Part shown: piece by piece, positions 1 through 6,959 of the stretch
How positions within the stretch are numbered: the first letter of the stretch is position 1
How the letters are laid out: each line of letters starts with the position of its first letter
Source: Clostridiaceae bacterium
Lineage (GTDB): Bacteria > Bacillota_A > Clostridia > Clostridiales > Clostridiaceae
Direction: 5' to 3'
NCBI GenBank assembly: GCA_029256485.1
Contig: JAQSXU010000101.1
Location: forward strand, 1 to 20,508
Length of the DNA stretch: 20,508 bases
Notes under the pieces: generated by a model
Databases searched by the model: none
Told to the model about the DNA's origin: nothing
What the model saw: the letters and a program-made list of their open reading frames with translations, nothing else
Translations under genes and position numbers: made by a program

Positions 1-50
1 TTCCGTTGAATAAAACTACAAAGGATTTTATAATTTTGGAGGTAAAATAG

Positions 51-1232
51 ATGAAATATAATTTTGATAAGGTTCATAATCGTTTAGGAACCTATTGTAC
101 ACAATGGGATTATATTGAAGATCGCTTTCATAAAAAAGATTTAATACCGTTTTCAATTTCAGATACAGATTTTATTATTCCAAAGCAAATTACTGAAAAA
201 ATTTTTCAGGTTGCCAACCATCAGATATATGGATATACCAGGTGGAATCATCATGATTTCAAATCCTCTATAACAGAACATTATAAGAGAAGATTTAATA
301 CATGCATTGAAGAAGATTGGATTTTATATAGTGCAAGCGTAATGTACTCAGTATCATTATTAATCAGGCTTCTAAGTTCTCCGAAAGATAAGATTTTGAC
401 ATTTAATCCCATGTACGACTCGTTTTTTACAGTCATCGAGGATAATGACCGCATATTGGTATCAAATGATTTAATTCATAAAAACGGTTCATTTGAAATT
501 GATTTTGACCTATTTGAGAAACAGGTACAGGAATGCAGAATATTGCTTTTATGCTCTCCGCATAATCCTACAGGTATGATATGGTCACAAGATGATATGA
601 GACGCATGGTATCATTGTGTAAAAAATATAATACAAAAATAATTTCGGATGAGATACATATGGATATACAAGTTGGGGAAAAGAAACAGATACCGCTTTT
701 ATCCTATTTACATGATTATGATGAGCTATATACAGCATCCTCCTCCAGCAAGACATTTAACACCCCTGGCTTGATTGGTTCATATGTGATGATACCAAAT
801 GAGACGGTGAGAAATGATTTTTTATATCATACCAGAAAGAGAGATTTTTTGAATTCTGCAAGTATATTTGGAATGTATGCCACAATGGTAGGGTATATGC
901 AATGCGATGATTATATCGATGAGCTAAATGACTATATCCGTGGCAATATGCAGCTGGTGCAGGACTTTATTAAGAGTGAGCTGCCGGACTTTAAATTTAA
1001 AAAGCCAGATGCCACATATTTGGCATGGATAGATGGAAGGGGAGTGCCATATACCTCTGAACAGATTCAGGATGCTCTAGTGAATATTGGCGGGGTTGCT
1101 ATTATGAAGGGAGAAACCTATGGGGAGAACGGTGCAAAATATTTGAGGATGAATTTAGGATGCCCTCGATCAAAGGTTGAAGAAGGGCTGAAGCGCTTTA
1201 AAAAAGCAATGGATTATTTGTATTCTAAATAG
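51..1232 (+). CDS. PatB/MalY-family PLP-dependent C-S lyase (cystathionine beta-lyase type aminotransferase)
   Basis: This 393-residue protein is a fold-type I PLP enzyme of the MalY/PatB group, which cleaves the C-S bond of cystathionine or cysteine conjugates to give a thiol, pyruvate and ammonia in the cytoplasm. Visible landmarks are the SDTDF segment near residue 37 (the ADMDF site of MalY), PHNPTG at 170-175 with the cofactor-binding Asn172, SDEIH at 199-203 with Asp200 pairing to the pyridine nitrogen, SSSKTFN with the Schiff-base lysine Lys234, and a C-terminal RMNLGCPR with the carboxylate-binding arginine. Full family length is about 390, so it is complete. The start has GGAGGT about 8 bases upstream. 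The RDD gene follows after 12 bases and its ribosome site overlaps this stop codon, so the two are co-transcribed. Exact substrate is not resolved; other C-S lyases or a true aminotransferase remain possible. Confidence 0.88.
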   Translation: MKYNFDKVHNRLGTYCTQWDYIEDRFHKKDLIPFSISDTDFIIPKQITEKIFQVANHQIYGYTRWNHHDFKSSITEHYKRRFNTCIEEDWILYSASVMYSVSLLIRLLSSPKDKILTFNPMYDSFFTVIEDNDRILVSNDLIHKNGSFEIDFDLFEKQVQECRILLLCSPHNPTGMIWSQDDMRRMVSLCKKYNTKIISDEIHMDIQVGEKKQIPLLSYLHDYDELYTASSSSKTFNTPGLIGSYVMIPNETVRNDFLYHTRKRDFLNSASIFGMYATMVGYMQCDDYIDELNDYIRGNMQLVQDFIKSELPDFKFKKPDATYLAWIDGRGVPYTSEQIQDALVNIGGVAIMKGETYGENGAKYLRMNLGCPRSKVEEGLKRFKKAMDYLYSK

Positions 1233-1244
1233 GAGGAAAGTTTT

Positions 1245-1844
1245 ATGCGTAAATTATGGGGGAAAATAACATCATGGGTGGATAAGAAACCATCCAATGT
1301 TAGCATATCAACACGGCTGATGGCTTATGCTATAGATTGGTGTTTGGGAGGAATCTTAACTGGATTCCCTGCGGTTTTCATTTATACTATGGTGACAAAG
1401 AAAACGGATATGTTTAGCAATTTCTATGTGTTTGCCAGTCTTGGATATTCAAACGGGTGGGCATATTTAGCTGGCAGTCTTTGCCTGATTGCAGCTCTAA
1501 TTTATTATGTATATATCCCTTATAAAAAGTACCATGGACAGACGGTTGGAAAGCATATGTTTAAGATTAAAATGGTCAAAAGGGATTATTCGGATATAGA
1601 TTTAAAAACCCTTTTGATAAGACAAGTTATAGGGTTGATGATGATAGAAGGAGCTGCAATTGTTATGACAAGTTATTTAAGACAGCTGCTTACTCTTATG
1701 ACCGGTTTTTATTTTGAATACTATCTAGGGATAGCAGGTAGAATTTTAACAATTGTATCTGGTATTATGGTTTTAAGTACGCCATCACATAGAGCTATTC
1801 ATGATTATATTTCAGGAACAATGGTTGTATCTGAAAACCCTTAG
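1245..1844 (+). CDS. RDD family integral membrane protein
   Basis: A 199-residue membrane protein. The RDD signature is visible: Arg24 and Asp31 lie in the first hydrophobic segment (residues 24-50), and the C-terminal motif HDYISGTMVV carries Asp187. Further hydrophobic stretches lie at about 74-92, 125-143 and 160-178, giving probably four membrane spans. The segment YHGQTVGKHMFKIKMVK after the second span is the conserved cytoplasmic loop of the family. The function of most RDD proteins is unknown; a few have been proposed to act in ion or solute exchange. The AGGAGG site starts inside the stop codon of the upstream C-S lyase gene, so both are read from one transcript, which ends at the hairpin at 1857-1905. 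No direct functional link to the lyase can be seen. Confidence 0.85.
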   Translation: MRKLWGKITSWVDKKPSNVSISTRLMAYAIDWCLGGILTGFPAVFIYTMVTKKTDMFSNFYVFASLGYSNGWAYLAGSLCLIAALIYYVYIPYKKYHGQTVGKHMFKIKMVKRDYSDIDLKTLLIRQVIGLMMIEGAAIVMTSYLRQLLTLMTGFYFEYYLGIAGRILTIVSGIMVLSTPSHRAIHDYISGTMVVSENP

Positions 1845-1856
1845 TATGTTTAAGTA

Positions 1857-1905
1857 ATTGATTAGTAATTTCATTTGGAATGAATTTCTTATCAATTTTT
1901 TTCTT
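1857..1905 (+). terminator. Rho-independent terminator after the RDD gene
   Basis: ATTGATTAGTAATT (1857-1870) pairs with AATTTCTTATCAAT (1883-1896) with two mismatches. An inner CATT/AATG pair closes the top, and a run of eight T follows. It lies 13 bases after the RDD stop codon and ends the first two-gene operon. Confidence 0.75.
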
Positions 1906-1929
1906 TTTTGTATTATAAAGATAATAATA

Positions 1930-1958
1930 TAGACATGTTACTTTTAATAGCCTATAAT
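1930..1958 (+). promoter_or_regulatory. Sigma-A type promoter of the desulfidase-family gene
   Basis: TAGACA (1930-1935, five of six to consensus) is separated by 17 bases from a perfect TATAAT (1953-1958). It sits 66 bases before the next start codon, which shows that gene is transcribed separately from the preceding pair. Confidence 0.75.
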
Positions 1959-2023
1959 ATCACTAATAATTATATAATTTAGGGTATTTCTAAAATAATA
2001 GTTAATCTTAAGGGGGATAATTC

Positions 2024-3304
2024 ATGAAGCAGGATGATATACGCTATCAGACATATCTGCAAATATTAAAAGAAGAATTGGTTCCGGCTATGGGATGTAC
2101 TGAACCTATTTCCATAGCATATGGATCTGCTAAAGCAAGGGAATTATTAGGCACAATACCTGATAGAGTGGTTATTGAAGTCAGTGCAAATATTATTAAA
2201 AATGTAAAAAGTGTAATAGTGCCAAATACAAATGGCCTAAAGGGCATAGAAGCGGCAGTTTCCATTGGTATCATAGCAGGTAAATCTGAAAAAATATTAG
2301 AGGTTATTTCACAGGCAAGTAAAGAAGAGAAGAAAGCGGCAAAAGAATACATGGAAAGAAAATGTATAGAAGTAAAATTAGCTGATACCGCATTAATCTT
2401 TGATATTACAATTACTATGCATAGTAAACAGTCCTATGTAAAATTACGTATAACTGACTATCATACAAATATCGTATATATAGAGAAAAATGGTGAAATT
2501 GTATATGATGTAGGAATGATAGAAGCCAAAGAAAAAGGACTAACTGATAAAGGGTTATTAAATGTAAAAGATATTGTTGACTTTGCTGACAGTGTGTTTA
2601 TAGAAGAAGTAAAGGAAACCCTAGTAAGGCAAATACAGTACAATTTGGCTATAGCAAGAGCTGGTATTGAAAATAATTACGGTGCCAATATTGGAAGTGT
2701 CATTTTGAAAACTTATGGGAATGATGTGAAAATCCGTGCAAAGGCTATGGCAGCGGCTGCTTCCGATGCAAGAATGAGTGGCTGTGAATTACCGGTTATT
2801 ATTAACTCAGGAAGTGGTAATCAGGGAATTGCGGCATCCTTGCCTGTTATAGAATATGCAAAAGAATTAAAAGTTGATGATGATAAGCTATTTAGAGCAT
2901 TAGTGGTATCTAATCTTATAACAATTCATCAAAAAACAGGCATTGGACGTTTATCTGCATTTTGTGGAGCAGTATGCGCTGGATGTGGCAGTGGGACGGG
3001 TATTGCATATTTATATGGTGGTGGTTATGAAGAAATTGCACATACGTTAGTAAATGCAGTTGCAATTGTTTCAGGAATTATTTGTGATGGAGCTAAACCG
3101 TCCTGTGCTGCTAAAATAGCGGCATCTGTTGATGCAGGTATCCTGGGTTATTATATGTATAAGGAAAGACAGCAATTCAGAGGCGGAGACGGGATTGTTG
3201 CAAAAGGTGTAGAAAATACAATCACAAATGTGGGCTATCTTGGAAAAGTTGGTATGAAGGAAACTGATAAAGAAATTATTCATATCATGTTGAATAAATG
3301 CTGA
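2024..3304 (+). CDS. UPF0597 / L-cysteine desulfidase family protein (serine dehydratase alpha-like Fe-S lyase)
   Basis: This 426-residue cytoplasmic protein belongs to the UPF0597 (YhaM/CdsB) family, related to the alpha domain of iron-sulfur L-serine dehydratases. The archaeal founder splits L-cysteine into sulfide, ammonia and pyruvate with a [4Fe-4S] cluster. Here MGCTEP at 23-28 holds Cys25, the likely catalytic base. Cys314, Cys354 and Cys361 have the 40- and 7-residue spacings I recall for the cluster ligands of the Methanocaldococcus jannaschii enzyme (282, 322, 329); Cys318 and Cys321 are extra neighbours. The Gly-rich SGSGNQG at 262-268 and GCGSGTG at 320-326 are family landmarks. 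The start has AAGGGGG eight bases upstream and the length is typical. It has its own promoter and is monocistronic, followed by a tRNA remnant and a terminator. Cysteine or serine lyase activity is inferred from family; an oxygen-sensitive enzyme fits an anaerobe. Confidence 0.85.
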   Translation: MKQDDIRYQTYLQILKEELVPAMGCTEPISIAYGSAKARELLGTIPDRVVIEVSANIIKNVKSVIVPNTNGLKGIEAAVSIGIIAGKSEKILEVISQASKEEKKAAKEYMERKCIEVKLADTALIFDITITMHSKQSYVKLRITDYHTNIVYIEKNGEIVYDVGMIEAKEKGLTDKGLLNVKDIVDFADSVFIEEVKETLVRQIQYNLAIARAGIENNYGANIGSVILKTYGNDVKIRAKAMAAAASDARMSGCELPVIINSGSGNQGIAASLPVIEYAKELKVDDDKLFRALVVSNLITIHQKTGIGRLSAFCGAVCAGCGSGTGIAYLYGGGYEEIAHTLVNAVAIVSGIICDGAKPSCAAKIAASVDAGILGYYMYKERQQFRGGDGIVAKGVENTITNVGYLGKVGMKETDKEIIHIMLNKC

Positions 3305-3339
3305 TCTTAAGAAGTATATCATGAACCATAATTAATTTC

Positions 3340-3378
3340 TAAACCGCTGGTGGGGTTCAAATCCCCTGGGGCGTACTA
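3340..3378 (+). other. 3' fragment of a tRNA gene (T arm and acceptor strand), possible integration scar
   Basis: GGGG (3352-3355), TTCAAAT (3356-3362) and CCCC (3363-3366) form a perfect T stem core with a canonical T loop (TTC-R-A-N-Y). They are followed by seven bases that would be the 3' acceptor strand (3368-3374), a discriminator A and CTA in place of CCA. No matching acceptor 5' strand, D arm or anticodon arm exists upstream, where the desulfidase gene ends only 35 bases earlier. It is therefore a 3' tRNA end without a body. Such fragments are typical of attachment sites left by tRNA-targeting integrases, but no integrase gene is in view. Confidence 0.55.
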
Positions 3379-3417
3379 AAAAGCTTTGTGAACATAATGT
3401 TTACAAGGCTTTTTTTA
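3378..3417 (+). terminator. Strong rho-independent terminator
   Basis: AAAAAGCTTTGTGAACAT (3378-3395) pairs over 18 positions with 3397-3414, with only two G-U wobbles, and ends in a T run. The A tract at the left arm makes it usable in both directions. It follows directly on the tRNA 3' fragment, as a tRNA terminator would, and also closes the desulfidase transcript. Confidence 0.85.
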
Positions 3418-3464
3418 TATTAAAATATTTACTAATTACTTTGCCATAATTTCCATAGGGGGGG

Positions 3465-3540
3465 TGGGTTATATACAATGAATGATTAGTATGTAGAATG
3501 CAAGAATTCCACATACTAATTAAATCATTTGAGAACCCCA
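3465..3540. repeat. Imperfect 76-nt hairpin in the gene-free stretch
   Basis: The core is a perfect 10-bp stem, ATTAGTATGT (3485-3494) with ACATACTAAT (3511-3520), continued inward by GAAT/ATTC after a mismatch and outward by AATG/CATT past a small bulge. GGGTT and AACCC sit at the outer ends. A G-rich tract (3459-3467) precedes ATG-AAT-GAT-TAG at 3478-3489, a three-codon frame that runs into the hairpin. It lacks a T tail, so it is not a simple terminator. It could be a small repeat element or a leader structure. The rest of the 3305-3939 gap holds no convincing reading frame. Confidence 0.5.
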
Positions 3541-3585
3541 ATATAACATCTTAACTGATAAGTATAGTTTACTTTATCTATTTAA

Positions 3586-3599
3586 GTTTACATGTAAAC
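3586..3599. promoter_or_regulatory. 14-bp perfect palindrome, candidate operator
   Basis: GTTTACATGTAAAC is a gapless perfect palindrome in the intergenic stretch about 340 bases upstream of the quinate/shikimate dehydrogenase gene. Dimeric repressors bind such sites, but which protein would bind here is unknown. Confidence 0.4.
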
Positions 3600-3776
3600 G
3601 ATAAAAATGTTAATTATGTAACAAGATAATAGGGATAATATTACTATTAACATTACAAGTTTTATGATTGAAAAAAGGGTGTTCATTATTTACATACGAT
3701 GTTTAAGATTATTCAAGATCCCAATTTATATGAATAGAGTACTAATTCTAAGTGAGAATTTTAATTTTTTCTCTGT

Positions 3777-3797
3777 AAAATCTATAAATGAAATCTA
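3777..3797. promoter_or_regulatory. Candidate LysR operator upstream of the quinate/shikimate operon
   Basis: The heptamer AAATCTA occurs twice in direct orientation, 13 bases apart (3778-3784 and 3791-3797). The surrounding AAAATCTATAAATgAA matches the region upstream of the enoate reductase gene (9199-9214) in 15 of 16 positions. Both copies sit upstream of the two promoters of one functional cluster, which suggests a binding site for the cluster's LysR protein. This is inferred, not known. Confidence 0.45.
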
Positions 3798-3819
3798 TTA
3801 ATTAAGCATAAAAAATTAA

Positions 3820-3910
3820 TTGGATTAATATAAATTCTTTCTATATAATTAAGATAAAGTGAGATTGTTAAGTGAATAACTTGACAAACATGTTTTTATA
3901 AATTTAAAAT
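3820..3910 (+). promoter_or_regulatory. Promoter region of the quinate/shikimate operon
   Basis: Two candidates are visible. TTGGAT (3820-3825) with TATAAT (3844-3849) at 18-base spacing would place the AAATCTA repeats near -65 to -80, the usual LysR activation position. Further downstream a perfect TTGACA (3881-3886) is followed after 18 bases by TAAAAT (3905-3910), just upstream of the ribosome site. Which one is used cannot be decided from sequence. Confidence 0.5.
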
Positions 3911-3939
3911 TTAAATTTTATTAAAAGGAGAGAATTATT

Positions 3940-4812
3940 ATGGCAGAACGCATTACAGGACACACTGAACTCATTGGATTAATAGCATATCCTATCAGAC
4001 ATTCTAGTTCACCTACTATGCATAATGAAGCATTTGCAAAATTAGGATTAGATTATGCGTATTTAGCATTTGAAGTTGACAACAGCACATTGGAAGATAC
4101 AATAAAAGGTTTTAGGGCAATGAAGGTTAGAGGATTTAATGTATCAATGCCAAATAAGACAGTTGTGCATAAATATCTTGATAAAATATCATCTGCAGCT
4201 GAATTGTGCGGAGCAGTAAATACAGTTGTAAACGATAATGGTGTTTTAACTGGGCATATTACAGATGGTATGGGATATATGGCAGCACTGAAGGATGCAG
4301 GTATTGATGTAATAGGAAAGAAATTGACAATTGTGGGAGCAGGTGGTGCTGCAACTGCTATTGAAATTCAGGCCGCTTTAGATGGTGTAGCTGAAATATC
4401 TATATTCAATATTAAGGACAAATTCTGGGAAAGAGCAGAAAAAACTGTAAAAGATATTAATGAAAAAACAAAGTGCAAGGCAGTATTATATGATCTAGCT
4501 GACCTAGACATATTAAAGAAAGAAATTGCAAGCAGTTACTTGTTTGCTAATGCAACAGGTATGGGGATGAAACCTTTAGAGGGACAGACTTACATTCCTG
4601 ATAAATCTTTTTTCCGTGCTGATCTAATTGTTACAGATGTTGTTTATTCTCCAAGGGAGACAGCTATGCTTAAGATGACTAAAGAAGTTGGATGCAAAAC
4701 AATGAATGGCATGGGAATGATGTTGTTTCAGGGAGCAGCTGCATTTGAAATGTGGATGGGAAAGCCAATGCCAATTGAATATATGAAACAAATCTTAGAT
4801 ATTAAATATTAA
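3940..4812 (+). CDS. YdiB-like quinate/shikimate dehydrogenase
   Basis: This 290-residue protein interconverts shikimate with 3-dehydroshikimate and probably quinate with 3-dehydroquinate, using a nicotinamide cofactor. It resembles E. coli YdiB throughout. The N-terminal substrate domain has AYPIRHSSSP at 16-25 (Ser22, Ser24), SMPNK with catalytic Lys73, AVNT with Asn94, and TDG with catalytic Asp109. The Rossmann domain starts with GAGGAATAI at 133-141. The cofactor loop reads NIKD where biosynthetic AroE has NRT; loss of the arginine and gain of an acid points to NAD rather than NADP, fitting a catabolic enzyme. The usual NTDG is ITDG here (Ile107). AAGGAG precedes the start by nine bases. 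It heads a four-gene set with two transporters and a dehydroquinate dehydratase, which argues for quinate/shikimate use rather than biosynthesis, although a sole biosynthetic role cannot be excluded. Confidence 0.85.
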   Translation: MAERITGHTELIGLIAYPIRHSSSPTMHNEAFAKLGLDYAYLAFEVDNSTLEDTIKGFRAMKVRGFNVSMPNKTVVHKYLDKISSAAELCGAVNTVVNDNGVLTGHITDGMGYMAALKDAGIDVIGKKLTIVGAGGAATAIEIQAALDGVAEISIFNIKDKFWERAEKTVKDINEKTKCKAVLYDLADLDILKKEIASSYLFANATGMGMKPLEGQTYIPDKSFFRADLIVTDVVYSPRETAMLKMTKEVGCKTMNGMGMMLFQGAAAFEMWMGKPMPIEYMKQILDIKY

Positions 4813-4838
4813 TATAAGTTGAAAGGATGAAAGAAAAA

Positions 4839-6089
4839 ATGGAACAGAAAATCAACAATAAAAAGTATTATCTGACAGCGTTTGTGCTCTATTTGAACTT
4901 TTTTATTCATGGTATCGGTGTTTCTATTTTAGCTCAGTATAAACAGCAGTTTGCAGCGCAATGGGGTTCTAAGCTATTAGCAAATAATACTTATGATGTT
5001 AGCTCTGTAGTAATGGTTATAGCTGCATTAGGACTTGGACGTTTAATCGCACTACCTTTTGCTGGACCGCTTTCAGATAAGATGGGAAGAAGATTCTCTG
5101 CTTTAATAGGTATTACATCCTATGCCATCTTTTTCTTAGGTATAGCATTTTCTCCAAGTGCATCTATTGCTTACTTATGTGCACTATTAGGAGGTATTGC
5201 AAACTCATTTTTAGACACAGGGGTTATACCTGCTTGTATGGAAATATTGGTTGAGTCCACTGGATTAGCAAGTATTTTAACAAAATTATTTGTATCATTA
5301 GGACAATTTACACTTCCTATGATGCTTGGATATATAGCAGCAAACCATATGTCCTATAAAACTTTATTCTTTGTAATGCCTGTATTATTTGTTGTAATTG
5401 GTATTCTTGTAGCAATTATGCCAATGCCCAAAGCTAGTATTGGTAACATTACAGGAGAAAAAGAGAAATCATTAATTGAAAAAATTAAATCAGTTAAATT
5501 TACACCTACAAGTGTGGCATTGATTTTAATTGGGTTTACTTGTACTTCAACCTTCCAACTATGGCTAAATTGTATTCAAGAATTTGCTAAATCTACTGGA
5601 CTTAAAAACCCAAGCGTAATACAATCTTATTATTCTATAGGTACAATTATTGCCATTTTATTTACGGCAGCGTTGGTAAAACAAACTGTAAAGCCAGTTA
5701 GAATTCTAGTTTTTTACCCATTAATTGCTATGATAATGCTTATTGCAGTTTATACTATTAGGACACCTCAAATTACAATCATTGGCGGTTTTGTAATTGG
5801 TTTTTCAGCAGCAGGGGGAGTATTGCAATTAGCAGTTTCTACCATAAATGATATTTTTCCTGAAATAAAAGGAATAATCACTAGTGTTATAATGATGGCA
5901 TCAAGTGTTGCAAATTATGCAGTTCTCTCAATTGCAGGTGCTATTACTAAAGCATATGGTGTAAATGGACCTAAATATGTTCTGCTGCTCAATATTGCCA
6001 TTACATTTGTGGGAATAATGCTTGCGTTGTACGTTAATATAAGCTATTCCAGGGATGAAGCTAAAGTTAATGAGCTTAAGACTGTTTAA
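4839..6089 (+). CDS. MFS transporter, YdiN/YdiM-like, probable quinate or shikimate carrier
   Basis: A 12-span major facilitator protein of 416 residues. The MFS motif A loop between spans 2 and 3 is clear (GPLSDKMGRR, 76-85), and the charged central loop lies around 190-215. I chose the ATG at 4839: the in-frame ATG at 4827 overlaps the GAAAGGA ribosome site itself, while 4839 has usable spacing. It starts 26 bases after the dehydrogenase stop codon. E. coli ydiN and ydiM, similar MFS genes of unproven substrate, lie beside ydiB and aroD, so the linkage is conserved across phyla. Substrate assignment (quinate, shikimate or a reduced product) rests only on neighbours. A weak hairpin terminator follows before the next gene. 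Confidence 0.82.
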   Translation: MEQKINNKKYYLTAFVLYLNFFIHGIGVSILAQYKQQFAAQWGSKLLANNTYDVSSVVMVIAALGLGRLIALPFAGPLSDKMGRRFSALIGITSYAIFFLGIAFSPSASIAYLCALLGGIANSFLDTGVIPACMEILVESTGLASILTKLFVSLGQFTLPMMLGYIAANHMSYKTLFFVMPVLFVVIGILVAIMPMPKASIGNITGEKEKSLIEKIKSVKFTPTSVALILIGFTCTSTFQLWLNCIQEFAKSTGLKNPSVIQSYYSIGTIIAILFTAALVKQTVKPVRILVFYPLIAMIMLIAVYTIRTPQITIIGGFVIGFSAAGGVLQLAVSTINDIFPEIKGIITSVIMMASSVANYAVLSIAGAITKAYGVNGPKYVLLLNIAITFVGIMLALYVNISYSRDEAKVNELKTV

Positions 6090-6101
6090 AATAATATATC
6101 A

Positions 6102-6140
6102 GGCAAGGAAAAGTGTGAAAAAGCACTTTCTTGCTTTTTA
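6102..6140 (+). terminator. Hairpin with T tail inside the quinate/shikimate operon
   Basis: GCAAGGAAAAGTG pairs with CACTTTCTTGC (one bulge) and is followed by five T. It lies between the first transporter and the dehydratase gene. No promoter is obvious between it and the next gene, so it probably lowers, not ends, transcription of the downstream two genes. Confidence 0.6.
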
Positions 6141-6176
6141 TGGCAATTACAAATTTAGAATATTGGGGGAATCAAT

Positions 6177-6941
6177 ATGAATACAGTAAAAGTGAAAAAC
6201 GTAATACTAGGAGATGGAATACCAAAAATCTGTGTGCCTATTGTATCAAGGACAAAAAAAGAAATAATTGAAGAGGCTTTAAGTCTAAAAAATATTCACG
6301 TTGATATTGTAGAATGGCGTGTAGATTGGTTTGATGATGTTTTTGATATTGAAAAGGTTAAAGATGTTTTAAAGGATCTAGTACCTGCTTTAAATAATAT
6401 TCCATTATTATTTACCTTCCGTACATCGAAAGAAGGTGGAGAAAAATCAATTGATCCAGAGGTTTATGCAGAACTTAATAAAGCAGTGGCATCTACAGGA
6501 CTGGTTGATTTGGTAGATGTTGAAGCATTTACATGTGACCATATTGTAAAGTATATTATTGAAGCTGCTCATGCTGCAGGTGTAAAGGTTGTTGCTTCAA
6601 ATCACGATTTTCACAAGACACCTTCTAAAGATGATATAATTTATCGATTAAGAAAGATGCAGGATTTAGGAGCGGATATTCCTAAAATTGCAGTTATGCC
6701 AAAATGTAAATTAGACGTATTAGAATTATTAGAGGCAACTGTAATTATGTCAGAAAAGTATGCTGATAGGCCTATTATTACAATGTCCATGTCAGGTACA
6801 GGAGTTATCACCCGTTTAGCAGGGGAAGTGTTCGGGTCTGCACTTACATTTGGTGCTGCAAAAAAAGCTTCTGCTCCTGGACAAATAGGTGTAGAAGATT
6901 TGTATAGTGCACTTCAGTTATTGCATAGCAGTATGAACTAA
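6177..6941 (+). CDS. aroD: Type I 3-dehydroquinate dehydratase
   Basis: This 254-residue TIM-barrel enzyme dehydrates 3-dehydroquinate to 3-dehydroshikimate through a Schiff base. The signature residues fall at the same numbers as in the Salmonella enzyme: His143 in SNHDF, the Schiff-base Lys170 in PKIAVM, Arg213 in the SGTGVITR segment, and Ser232 and Gln236 in ASAPGQ. EWRVDWF (46-52) and FRTSKEGG (81-88) hold the other substrate-contacting residues. A GGGGGA ribosome site precedes the ATG. Many Firmicutes use the unrelated type II enzyme for aromatic amino acid synthesis, so a type I enzyme lying between two transporters beside a YdiB-like dehydrogenase points to breakdown of quinate. Whether the genome has a second, type II enzyme would settle this. 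Confidence 0.93.
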   Translation: MNTVKVKNVILGDGIPKICVPIVSRTKKEIIEEALSLKNIHVDIVEWRVDWFDDVFDIEKVKDVLKDLVPALNNIPLLFTFRTSKEGGEKSIDPEVYAELNKAVASTGLVDLVDVEAFTCDHIVKYIIEAAHAAGVKVVASNHDFHKTPSKDDIIYRLRKMQDLGADIPKIAVMPKCKLDVLELLEATVIMSEKYADRPIITMSMSGTGVITRLAGEVFGSALTFGAAKKASAPGQIGVEDLYSALQLLHSSMN

Positions 6942-6959
6942 ATAGTTAGGGGAGAAAAT

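Noticed and set aside
3345..3378. TTCAAA read as the anticodon loop of a selenocysteine tRNA (anticodon TCA)
   Set aside because: Placing TTCAAA as an anticodon loop gives mismatched stems, whereas GGGG-TTCAAAT-CCCC is a perfect T arm with a canonical T loop. No full tRNA-Sec can be folded around it.
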